The notes beneath the pieces are model-generated. The model searched no databases, was not told the origin of the DNA, and saw nothing but the letters and a program-made list of their open reading frames with translations. The translations under genes and the position numbers were made by a program. Source: Phytophthora colocasiae (taxonomy: Eukaryota > Oomycota > Peronosporomycetes > Peronosporales > Peronosporaceae). Taken from it: DNA of 64,000 nucleotides. Positions 20,235-30,364 of the stretch are shown one piece after another; position 1 is the stretch's first letter; each line of letters begins with the position of its first letter. Location of the stretch: NCBI GenBank assembly GCA_018806915.1, contig JAGKQI010000102.1:1240001-1304000 (forward strand), in the 5' to 3' direction.

Positions 20235-23052
20235 GTACGTACTGTATTATTTCGAGGGACGAGTACGAATCTCTGGTGGATTGTCGTTGGAAGGCAGGAC
20301 TAGACTGACCCTCAGCACTGATACGTCGGCGGGTTCCGGTCAGGCCATTGTCTCCAGGTACTAAGGAGCCATTCATCATTGGCATGATTCGAGATTTCGT
20401 ACGGAAAGCTTCCTTTGCCTCCGATTTATCAGCTTCTTGGGTTGCTTCTTCAACATCCTCAAAATGACTCAAAAGGATCGCCAAGAACAAATTTAAGACG
20501 ATGAAGTTCCCAAAAACCACAAGTGACAAGAAATAAAGCAGCGCTGACATTCCATTAGCACGCCATCCATCAAAAAGCACATTGTTCCAGTTTTCACCTG
20601 TGAGTACCTGGAACACTGTGACACCAGACCAGAGTAGCGAGTCAAAGTTAGCTCGAGGAACGTATACGTCCCTTTGGATATCTGCTGCAAGCGATGTTTT
20701 GGGGATTCCGTTGGTATCAAAGCGAAATCGGTTCCCGAAAATCTGCATCCCCAGCAGTGCATACACGTACATAAACAGCAGAAGAAACACGCTGAAGTTG
20801 CCGATCTCGCTCACAGCATTGGCGATCAGATGCAGAAGTTTTTGTAGCGAAGGCCACGACCTACACAACAAGATCAGTATTACTTGAAGTAGTCGGTAAT
20901 AACTGAAAAAAAGTCTGAGCCGTACCTAGCCAATTTAAACAGCCGAAAAATACGCATAGACCTCAGACCGGCAAAGGATTGTGCCTTAGCGTGAATTGCT
21001 CCCGATAAAAACTGCGGTGGCGATACAAAAGCTTCCACGATTCCCAATACAACAACCAAAGCATCAAATAAATTATACTTGTCTCCAGCCCATACGCGAA
21101 AGCCCAAACCGAAAATCTTGAGAATAGCTTCGAGGAGAAAGAGTTGAGTGAGCACGAAGTTGATCACATCTACGATAGAAGCCAATTTTTCATCAACGGG
21201 ATACTGATCCAGCGACAGCAACACGGTGTTCAGGAGGATCAGAGATGTCACAACTGAGCTAAATACCCAGTGATTAAGGACCTCTTTGATAGCGTCTTTT
21301 GCGGTTCTAAGTGCAGAATGCTTTCCACGAGCACCTGGAGGTGCTGGAATCGACGCTGCTGTCTCCCGACGCAACTTCTTCGCTTCAGCTTCTACCATCG
21401 AAGCCTCAGAGAAGTTTTCCCAAATGACCGCTAGCGCCAGGTTCAACATGAAATATGAGCTCGCCAACACAAAAGATACCAAATAAATTGCCACAGAATT
21501 AGTATACCCAGCGTCTTGGAGCATGTACAGGACATCAGTCCAACCTTCGCGGGGCATGCAGATGAAAAGCACTATAGCAGCTTGTCCAAGATGATCAAAT
21601 CCAAGTAATCCAAAGTCCAAGTCGGAAGTATATGTCGCCCCTAGTTGCAACCGAGCTCGTAATCGATCGTCAGGGTGAGTAAAACGGAAGTTCCCGTGCT
21701 CGTCATAGTCAGACCCACACGTCTGGCCAATAGGACAAACTCGTGCATTCGTCTGACCAAGGTTGCATAGTTGAGCTGGATTTTCGTCGGAAATGGGCCA
21801 AAAGCAATCCCGCGGGGTCTTCCACGGAGACGAATCGTGGGTCCATGAACTATTTTCTGCCTCCAGCGGAGTTGAATCAGCATCAAGACATCTAAAGAGC
21901 TCGGGAGCTGCTAGCACTCGTTCTCGATAAGCTGGAAGATTCTCAAGGGAAATATTGGCAGCCAGCGCAAGTGGATACGGTGACAAACGGCATCGTGAAT
22001 GCATTGTTCCACTCCAAAGTTGTACGCCAATTACTCCATAGAAGAAGAACAGGAAGAAGAGGAAAGCTACAACTGTAAGTAGCTCCGGAATGGACTTGAG
22101 TAGTGCCGTTACTAACTTCTTGATGCCTGGGACAGCGTTGAAAAATCGTAAGGGACGAAGCACAAGAAGAGCTCGCACTCCTGCATCAGAGGGGACACTT
22201 GGCAACGCGGCAATCAGACCAACTACAACCACAGTAAAGTCAATCCAGTTCCAAGGATCCATGAGGTACGCGCCACGGTCACCAATTAGCCCCATCGCAA
22301 CGACTTTAAGTGCACACTCGAACGTGAACAACGCCGTAAAAATACTGTTGGCGTAGTCTGCTATCGTATTGCGAAGGGAACCTTCACTTGTAGGGTTTCC
22401 TTCCTCGTCCACATGACGGACATCCACAATCGCGAGCATAACGGAATTCGTAGCGATCAGTAGGAGAACAATTTGATCAAACAGCTTTGACGTGACAATC
22501 CACACAACGTATTGCCGAAATTTACTGGACTCGTCGAATAACCCAAGGGAAGACGGCGCAAACTGACAAGATGTTAGCTAAAGATATGAAAAAATAAAGT
22601 GTGCGTACCAAAAAAGCGCTTGCCGTGTGCAAAAAATTGTACCGTTCCGAGATGTCATTGGAGCCATCATCCCCAGCATAGCAGCCTGGAGAAGCGTTAA
22701 TGACGCTCTGCATGAAATCCGCCACTCCTAGTGGTGCAGGCACGGCTGAAAATCGACTGCTGAGCATTCCACCAGTACTGGAAACTCGAGCTGACGGGGG
22801 TCCTTCATTTCGTCCTTTAAGTGCTGCGTCAGCTACGGGACTCTTTGCCGCAGCCACCTTCGCGATGAGATTGATATTGCGCCCGAGACTCGCGCCGCGA
22901 GACAGTCGCCTTGAAGTGGAGTTGGAAGATCTCGGATCACTGGCGCGTTCCCGTACCCGATTTCGCTCCACACTGACGCGAAATGCGTTCAGAGCCATGC
23001 TCGCAGCGGTGCCCGAGCTCGGCATTATTTGTCTAGGCGTAGCGGACACCAT
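20173..23052 (-). pseudogene. Domains I-II of the same four-domain channel, truncated at the inversion
   Basis: Exons 23052-22609, 22562-20926 and 20860-20173 join in frame to 922 aa. A Ser/Arg-rich N-terminal region precedes domain I (first helix after WIVTSKLFDQIVLLL, S4 near LLVLRPLRFFNAVPGIKKL, pore with PREGW) and domain II (S4 near LRSMRIFRLFKLAR, pore with TGENW). With TTEGW and ATGER of the other half, the selectivity ring is Glu-Glu-Glu-Glu, as in Ca2+ channels. The frame runs through the II-III linker (ISAEGQSSPAFQRQS). From about 20243 it reads the antisense of the domain IV exon until a stop at 20173, so the last 23 or so residues are accidental. The ATG at 23052 was chosen because the upstream codon at 23088 is TTG. 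A truncated two-domain protein could still be made. Confidence 0.85.
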
Positions 23053-23262
23053 CACTGTGTCCAATGTCTGACAGCCCCGACCGTTCAATGTGCATATATT
23101 TCAGAGACAGGAGTTTCAGTGCTGACAAAAAAGGTTAACTGGTACCGTTGACGTCGTTCACTCTCATTGCTTGAGAACACCTGCATTACATGCTTAACTT
23201 GAGGAACAAACAAAACACCCTTTTCAGAACCAGGCCCAGTGTCTTCTCTCAAACCGTTACCT

Positions 23263-25396
23263 CTAGTTACCAGCCTTGCTGTGCTTTTCGTACAGTGTCT
23301 TCTGCTTAGCTTGCTCCTTGGCAAGTTTCTTCGTTTGGCCCTTGCTTAGGGGTTCACCAGCGGCATCGTGCGTCGGAAGACCCTGTAAATCAAACGCAAG
23401 CAGTATAACGTCAGCAAACTCCCACAACTCCCAAACTTATCCTACATCAACTTACGGTGTCGTCGAACTTGGAATACTTGTCCTTCATGCTCAGAAACAT
23501 CTCACTCGGAAGGATCTTAGCCTTTTCAGCTAGCTCTGCCTTCTTGCGGGCCTCCTCCTCCAATCGCAAACGCTTCTGCTCCTCTTTTCTAATCTTTTCC
23601 TGCTTCTTCTTCTCAAGCTCCTCGAGCAGCTCGTCCTTGTTGGCCAGCTTCCAAACAGCAGCACCAGCAGATCGGTCCTCGAGTCGCACACCAGCGTACG
23701 GTAGTTTCTCGTCACGCACCACATCACACAGACGCAGCACAGCGCTAGCAAGAGCCTTGGCATCTCCTCCGTCCGCGGCCGCAGCACGAGCAGCCTCGCG
23801 AATCTCGTCACGGAACTGGGCGAAAATATCAAGGACGGGAGTGAGAACAGTCTCGTGATCGCCACCAGCTGCGCCGGAGCTGAGCGGGAAACCAATATCC
23901 GTTGCTGATGTCACAAGGCCAAAAATCGACAGGATACGCGTGATGTACTCGGCACTGGAACAAATCAACATCGAGGCCTGCTTCTCAATATCTGCTGTCA
24001 TGTAGCGGTTGACCTCCTTGGCCAGTTTCTGCAAGTGCAGCAGCGCCAACGGCGTGTTAATGTCGTCGCTGAGCGCGCGGAAGACCTTCTCCTTGCATTC
24101 CAGAAGAGCTCCGTGCAGAGTCTTCTCCACTGGCGTCCACTTCTGGGTCTTCTCCACGCCAAGCTCACGAAGGCGGGCCTTAACGTTGGCGAAGAATTCG
24201 GTGAAGAAGCGGTCGACACCAACAGCTTCGTCCATCGAATTGTCATTGTAATCCATGGGCACGTTGTACTTGTGCAGCAGGAACAGGAAACGCAATTGGC
24301 GTGGCGAATTGTCCATAAGCGCCTCCTGAATCTTCACGAAGTTCTTGAGACTCTTAGACATCTTCAAACCTTCAATGTTCAGGTGGCCCGTGTGGACAAA
24401 GTAGTTCACCCACTGCGAGAAGTCAAAGTACGCCTCGGACTGCGCGATCTCGTTGTCGTGATGGGGGAAGCGCAGGTCAATGCCACCGGAGTGAACGTCG
24501 ATCTTGCCGCCAGCCAGGTGCTTCAACGCATCGCTCGCCATAGCAGAGCACTCAATGTGCCATCCGGGACGTCCATCACCCCAAGGCGAAGCCCAGAACG
24601 GTTCTCCAGCCTTCGACTTCTTCCACAGAGCAAAGTCACTGGCATTGCGCTTGTCCGTCTGTCCAGCCGACAGCGCACCTTCACCCTCAGCCAGCAACTC
24701 CGATTGGCCAACGTTTTCGGGCAACAGCTTGCCGTACGCCTTGCCCTTGGAGCTACCGAATGCCGCCGTGTCGAAGTACACGGAGCCGTTGCTCTCATAG
24801 GCGAAGCCGTTCTTAATAATTCCTTCGACAAACTCTACCACCTCGGGCACATACTCACTTACACGGGTGATGACTGTAGGGGTCTTGATGTTCAAGGCAG
24901 CCATGTCGTCCAGGAAGGACTTCTCCCAGAACTTGGACAGATCCTGGGCGCGACGCATGTTCTCCTCAGCAGGTTGCTGAGAAGCCCACTCCATTACTAA
25001 CTTGGCCTTCTCGTCCTTGTCCTTGGGCAGCTCCTGGCCCGGGTGGGCCTCTAGCCAGCCCGTTTCCGAGGCGCGGACGATGATCTTGTCGTCGATGTCG
25101 GTGATGTTCATGACGAGCTCCACCTCCAGCCCGAAGTAGTCCTCCAGGATACGTCGTACATAGTCGAAGCACGTGTAGGTGCGTCCGTGGCCCAGGTGGG
25201 TCTGGTCGTATACGGTGGGGCCGCACATGTACCAGAGCACACGCTTACCCTGCATGGGTACAAAAGCGTTCTTGGAGCGCGTCATGCTGTTGTATAGACG
25301 CAGAGGGTAGTGCTTCTCCCAGTACTCCGTCAATCCCTCCATGGGGCGTGGCGGGTACCACGTAGGCTGCTTCACGTCGGGCGTCGCCTCCGTCAT
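23263..25396 (-). CDS. CARS: Cysteinyl-tRNA synthetase, cytosolic type
   Basis: Exon 25396-23456 and exon 23382-23263 (GTAAGT donor, CAG acceptor) give 686 aa. It charges tRNA-Cys. The class I HIGH motif appears as HLGHG after MCGPTVYDQT, and KMSKS as GLKMSKSLKNF. Zinc-binding residues are visible in CGPTVYD, HIECSAM and FPHHDNE. The C-terminus is a long Lys/Glu coiled coil followed by the THDAAGEPLSKGQ-K-K tail that typifies the eukaryotic cytosolic enzyme. The start is the ATG at 25396 (MTEATPDVK); the longer frame begins only with GTG. It is divergent from the purple acid phosphatase gene, with a strong palindrome between them. Confidence 0.97.
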
Positions 25397-25477
25397 TGTT
25401 GCTGAGCTCGGATACACTTCGGGGGCAGGCAATTGATTGGAGTATGAAGAACGGACCGTACCCCAGGGGTACGTTTC

Positions 25478-25523
25478 TAAGCCGGACCAAATCACAATTG
25501 GTATTGTGATTTGGTCCGGTTTA
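25478..25523. repeat. 21-bp inverted repeat in a divergent promoter
   Basis: Left arm 25478-25498 and right arm 25503-25523 pair at 20 of 21 positions around a 4-bp loop (TGGT); the inner part reads CCGGACCAAATCACAAT. It lies 82 bp upstream of the CARS start codon and about 150 bp upstream of the phosphatase gene. It could be a dimer-binding site or a small hairpin element. Confidence 0.75.
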
Positions 25524-25675
25524 CGTCCGGTCACATTTTGCGATAAAAGTTGTGCACAGATTCGATAGCATACTAAACCTAGTACAGTCCGATCTTCAGC
25601 GTTTCGTCAGCAGAATGTGGGACACCGGCAACGCGATCGCCTCCAGCAGTCTCGAATCCGCTGGCGTCCGACAGT

Positions 25676-27622
25676 ATGGTGTCTAAGACATCAACCATGC
25701 AGCTGGTGTTACTGTTTGTGCTGGTGGTTGGCGTATCTTCACTCGCTGCACCCCCGCCACCACGTGCTGCTGTCGTTGCACGCGTGCAGGAGCCTGAGGA
25801 CGCCGACGATTTCGAGAAGCGCGAGGTGGAGAACTGCGTACCTTACGATATCCGCTCGTCTATTGTAGGCACGCGCGCAGTCATTGAGTGGGCTACGCGA
25901 CGTACATATATACGCAAAGTGAAGTTGCAGAAGGCGCACGATATAAGCCCTGCGCTTTCAAACCCGTGGCGCTCGTGCCATGACGTGGCTGCCGACATGC
26001 AAGTCCGCTACCGTCGGCTTGGCGACAACGACACAATGATGATCACTGAAGGTAGCGAGGAGCCTTTTACCAGCAAGGAGGCAATCACATACACGTCAGA
26101 AGGAGCTACATTCACTACCCACACAGCGTTCATCAACCTCCCAGAGGACAGACTTGGTGCAGCGTACGAATTTATAGTCGGTTCCGTCTACCATGGTTGG
26201 TCTGCAGTGCATCGTCTGGGAGTTAATCTACCATTTCGAGGAGATGAAGCTGAACGATGCCGCCCCAAGCACGTGCACACTGCGTACGGGAGAACACCAG
26301 GAAGCTTAGCGGTGCAATGGATGACCAAAGAGTTTTGTGGAGAAGGGGACGCCCAGCTGCAACTAGTGGAAGGTTATCATGCTCATATCGAAGTGGAAGG
26401 ACCGAATGCAACACCTGTATCGGCGTGGGCGAATACGACGCTGTTCGAGGATGACGGAGAGAAGCAATCCAAGCGCTGGTTGCATGTGGTGAGACTGGAG
26501 GGACTCAAGCCGGATACGAGATACACGTACGTTGTGGGCAATGCGCATTATGCGTCGTGGTCTATTCCGTATGTTACTAAGACTGCTCCGACGCCAGTGA
26601 TGGATGGGGAGAAACCGAAACCTACGCGATTCCTGGTCACTGGAGATATTGGTTATCAGAACGCGGCGACTCTGCCCATGATGCAGTCTGAAGTCGCTGA
26701 AGGAGCTGTGGATGGTGTTGTGTCCGTTGGAGATTACGCTTATGACCTTAACATGATTGACGGCCACGTGGGCGACATCTTCATGCAGGAGATCGAGCCA
26801 ATTGCTGCAAGTGTACCGTTCATGGTATGTCCAGGCAACCACGAGACACACAACGTGTTCAGTCATTACTCGCAGCGTTTCCGTCTCATGCCTAGCAATG
26901 AGCACGAAGGTGTTCAGACTGTGCATGTTGGCGGACGCTCCAAAGATGCAGAGCCCAAGCAAGTACCCAACAACTGGTTCTATTCGTTCGACGTTGGTCT
27001 TGTGCACTTCACAATTATCTCCACTGAGATTTATTTCAAGAAGACGTTGGACGTTGATGGAGATATGGTCGCACGACAAGAAGCTTGGCTGGAGCAGGAC
27101 CTTGCCCAAGCGAACGCAAACCGAGAGCAGACACCGTGGCTAATTGTGATCGGCCATCGCCCCATGTACTGCACCTCAGACGACACCAACTGCGGCGATA
27201 AGGCCGCTATGCTGCGAGACAAACTCGAGGACAAGTTTTTCATGCACGGGGTCGATCTGTATCTTTGTGGCCACCAACACAACTACGAACGAGCCTTCGA
27301 CGTGTACAAGTCGCAGACGTGGAAGCGGACACACAACATGCGTGCTACCACGCACATCTTGACTGGGGCGTCGGGGCAGTATCTTACGTCGATCATGCGC
27401 AAGGCTTTCGAGAGACCGACTGAAGTCTGGGATGCCTTCCGTAACTCCATCTTTGGATACTCGCGGATGGAAGTCACGAACGCGACGCATTTGCACTGGC
27501 AACAGGTAGAAGCCGATCCAGAGAACCCAGCAGCCCGCGGGTTATACGGACAGGTAGTTGACGATGTATGGCTTGTCCAAGAACAGCATGGTAGCTTCGC
27601 TCCTGTCGGAACAGCCTCATAG
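25676..27622 (+). CDS. Purple acid phosphatase-type metallophosphoesterase, secreted
   Basis: A single exon of 648 aa. After a short polar start, a signal peptide (MQLVLLFVLVVGVSSLAA, starting at the second Met, 25697) points to secretion. Residues about 165-290 form the N-terminal fibronectin-like domain. The five metal-ligand blocks of plant-type purple acid phosphatases are all present: GDIGY, GDYAYD, GNHE, VIGHRPMYC and GHQHNYER. Such enzymes hydrolyse phosphomonoesters and serve phosphate scavenging. N-glycosylation sequons (NATP, NTT, NATH) fit an extracellular protein. Either Met could be the start. Confidence 0.94.
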   Translation: MVSKTSTMQLVLLFVLVVGVSSLAAPPPPRAAVVARVQEPEDADDFEKREVENCVPYDIRSSIVGTRAVIEWATRRTYIRKVKLQKAHDISPALSNPWRSCHDVAADMQVRYRRLGDNDTMMITEGSEEPFTSKEAITYTSEGATFTTHTAFINLPEDRLGAAYEFIVGSVYHGWSAVHRLGVNLPFRGDEAERCRPKHVHTAYGRTPGSLAVQWMTKEFCGEGDAQLQLVEGYHAHIEVEGPNATPVSAWANTTLFEDDGEKQSKRWLHVVRLEGLKPDTRYTYVVGNAHYASWSIPYVTKTAPTPVMDGEKPKPTRFLVTGDIGYQNAATLPMMQSEVAEGAVDGVVSVGDYAYDLNMIDGHVGDIFMQEIEPIAASVPFMVCPGNHETHNVFSHYSQRFRLMPSNEHEGVQTVHVGGRSKDAEPKQVPNNWFYSFDVGLVHFTIISTEIYFKKTLDVDGDMVARQEAWLEQDLAQANANREQTPWLIVIGHRPMYCTSDDTNCGDKAAMLRDKLEDKFFMHGVDLYLCGHQHNYERAFDVYKSQTWKRTHNMRATTHILTGASGQYLTSIMRKAFERPTEVWDAFRNSIFGYSRMEVTNATHLHWQQVEADPENPAARGLYGQVVDDVWLVQEQHGSFAPVGTAS

Positions 27623-27793
27623 ATAGAAGCTATAGCATGTAAAACTAGGGTGTATAGATAGAGCAACACTATGCTTCTGTAGCTCTTCTTTCACGGAGCT
27701 ACAATTGGTAGAAATTAAATCCTTAATTAAATGCGATTGGCCAAAAATACTTCCCTCCCTTTTCGCCGTCCATTCGAGAAGTAAGCGAGCAAA

Positions 27794-29003
27794 ATGGGTG
27801 CTCAAGACCCCAAGAAGCGCGGCAACGTTGAGCTGGCCCGAGGCATCAACGCCATCTCCGCCAACAGCTTGGCTAAGACCAACGGCCGAGTATTCGCTCA
27901 TAGCGCTGCCAGCAGCAAAACGAAGGCCCAGAAGACCCCTGCGCAACCCGTACACTCAACCAAGAAGTGGTACCCGGCAGATTTCATCCCCAAGCCACTG
28001 CCGTCCGCCAAGACCAAGCGTAACAGCGTCAAGACGGCCAAGCTACGCAAGTCCATCACTCCAGGAACAGTGCTCATTTTGCTGTCTGGACGCTTCCGAG
28101 GCAAACGCGTGGTGTTCCTAAAGCAACTGCCGTCGGGTACGCTGTTGGTCACGGGTGAGTCAACTTTGGCGTCGTTTAGTGAACCATATCATCTGCTGGC
28201 ATTCCGATGATGCAAACTTGACCTTTTGAGAGGGACTTTGTCATCTCCTCTTACATTTGTCGTCATTCCCGCCGTCTCGTGCTCCAGTGTCTGACAACTG
28301 CATTCCTGGATTGGTTTGCATTTTGGCGGGCTGGGGCATGCGAGTTTTGCCAGTGGGTATGGGTGAATGAGGAGGAGAGGGACTATGTGCCAAAGATCTT
28401 TCAGATTATGAGACCTGAGGAATGCTGGCTTTAGATCTTTGACGAGTGTAACGAGATCGGTAGAGGAGTCATGTTGCTGACAAATTTCGTTTTGTCTGTG
28501 CGTTGTAGGGCCTTATAAGGTGAACGGTGTGCCGCTGCGTCGGGTGAACCAGGCTTTTGTGATTGCTACGTCCACCCGGCTTGACCTGACGGGTGTAAAG
28601 CTGCCGGAAATCGATGACGAGTACTTTACGAAGGACAAACCTACCAAGAAAAACAGCAAAGAGGACCGCTTCTTCGCGACGCAACGGGCCTCGGTACGTT
28701 AACTACAGTCGTGCTGCTCTATGCGAGGATCGTGTGTTGATGTAGTCCCAACGAAAGTCGAACATGTGGCGATGGGGTTTGCAAAAATGCGCTTGGGATC
28801 GCAAAAGCTCCTCCTGTTGAACTGACGGTCACTTTTGTTTTGTGCAGACTACACCTGTGATTGCGGACCAGCGCAAGAAGGACCAAAAGGCGGTGGACGC
28901 CCTACTGATGCAAAAGCTGGTGAACGAGCCTTATCTCCTAGCGTACCTGAACGCTAAATTCACTCTGACCAAGAACGACCGTGTACACGATATGCGCTTC
29001 TAA
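27794..29003 (+). CDS. RPL6: 60S ribosomal protein L6 (eL6)
   Basis: Exons 27794-28154, 28509-28693 and 28848-29003 join in frame to 233 aa. eL6 is a component of the large cytoplasmic subunit. The family core is clear: [20 protein letters not shown], then [19 protein letters not shown] and [20 protein letters not shown]. The basic, lysine-rich N-terminus is typical. The introns (354 and 154 nt) are long for this window, as is common in highly expressed ribosomal genes. I looked in intron 1 for a C/D box snoRNA and did not find a convincing one. Confidence 0.95.
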
Positions 29004-29152
29004 GCTCGTTCAGCAAGAAGATTGCAAATGCTAGCAGTTGTCAGGTGGAGTCGGTTGATAAAGATGTTTTTAATGACGACGGGTTCGTATCAAATATCTT
29101 ATGGAACTGGAAAAACGATGATCACGCACATGTGTACGGGTCAAGGTCTCGC

Positions 29153-29938
29153 TCAGCCCGTCTTGATCGCAGGTACTGCAAAAAACACGAGACAAATGGT
29201 GAGATTTTCCACAAGATGCAATTCTGTTGCCACGTCAGCTAACATGGATACCTTTCGCCGGTCGCGAAGTGCTTGGCGTGCCCACTCAAGCTCGAGCAAG
29301 ATGTCAGCACGCGAGTGTGTCGCGAGGATCTGGGTAACGCTATCCAGGTTGGGGTCCAGCTGGGTGTTCGCATCTTTGCTTTGCTCCAGCGGCACATTGT
29401 CCACGTTATCCGTTTGACGCTGTGTCATTGGCGATTCTGCTTGGAGCGCGTTGGCGCGTATTTCTACAGCCGACACGCACGCGTCACGCCTGTTGGTATC
29501 ATCGCTGATCCTGCAAGCTGCGACGGTCTCGATGTTGGTCTCTTGCGAAACTTGTGCACCAACGAATTGGCTTGTGTCGACTGGGGGACTGTTCTCGAAC
29601 GCGTCGTCAAGAGTTAAATGCAGCGGTGCAATCACCGCCTTGTCCGACGACTGAAGACCTTCGATTGCCACTTGTTCGTGTTGCTCTTCGTCTGTATCGA
29701 TCAAAGGAAAGCTCACTGATACGCCGAAGAGTGAGTCCTCCATGCGCGGAAGCCTCAGTCTCTCGTCAGATCCCCAGTCCAACGTCATGGACGCAGCCGT
29801 CGGCCCGAGCACTGTCCATTCGCCTTCCAGTTGCCGCCGGATACCAGCGACCAGCACCTCCATGTCCTCACGCACTTTATGCACGACGCGGCGACGCGTC
29901 CGCCAGCCGCGGAAGTTGCGCTGCCATTGCAATAGCAA
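29153..29938 (-). CDS. Hypothetical protein with an IQ motif; 5' end unresolved
   Basis: An open frame of 261 codons with an IQ-like motif at its N-terminal end (LQWQRNFRGWRTRRRV), followed by an acidic, low-complexity body and a short C-terminal coiled coil (LLELEWARQALRDRRK). IQ motifs bind calmodulin or EF-hand light chains. The frame opens at TTG with a stop just upstream, so at least one 5' exon is missing; a likely acceptor is the GGCAG near 29902. The partner exon could not be fixed. It is convergent with RPL6. Confidence 0.5.
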   Translation of the reverse strand: MLLQWQRNFRGWRTRRRVVHKVREDMEVLVAGIRRQLEGEWTVLGPTAASMTLDWGSDERLRLPRMEDSLFGVSVSFPLIDTDEEQHEQVAIEGLQSSDKAVIAPLHLTLDDAFENSPPVDTSQFVGAQVSQETNIETVAACRISDDTNRRDACVSAVEIRANALQAESPMTQRQTDNVDNVPLEQSKDANTQLDPNLDSVTQILATHSRADILLELEWARQALRDRRKVSMLADVATELHLVENLTICLVFFAVPAIKTG

Positions 29939-30364
29939 TTAATTGCAGCGTCAGTTGAACCGTCGACACATAGCTACAGTTCCCAAGTCGGTGTTAAATA
30001 ACTATTCAAACTCCACCTGAATCCGCCTCGCAGCCGCGTCACGTGGTTGATGCCGATACTGTTTGTGCATGGGTCCAGGAAATGTCTCGCTCCGTGCGTC
30101 AGCAGCTCCTGGCCCGGTCGATTATGCCTCGGCTTCAATCTCTGCAAGATTCAGCGTCACTACGTCGGACCGTGTGTCCGGTATCTTTTGTCCCTGTAGC
30201 ATCAGTTAGTAATTCCCGCGTATCTTTGCACAAATCATGCGGTCACTTTCGATCGGACACAGTGTCGTTAAAGCAGCGTTTCCACCACGCGGCCGGTCAT
30301 TGGCGCTAAGCTAAGAGGAGCTGCACGACACAATTCAATCGACCAAAGACACAGAACCAACCGT

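Noticed and set aside
15143..20243. Misassembly as the explanation of the inversions
   Set aside because: The small inversion keeps both junctions with filler bases, and the insert has exact 11-bp flanks and a nonsense codon lies downstream; an assembly error would not produce these together. It cannot be excluded without reads.
24035..25000. 321-codon plus-strand frame
   Set aside because: It is antisense to the cysteinyl-tRNA synthetase coding exon, has no recognisable motif and arises from that gene's codon bias.
26363..27109. 248-codon minus-strand frame
   Set aside because: Antisense of the purple acid phosphatase core; composition is unlike a protein.
28155..28508. Possible C/D box snoRNA in RPL6 intron 1
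   Set aside because: A GATGATG and some CTGA strings occur, but no pair has the right spacing and terminal stem.
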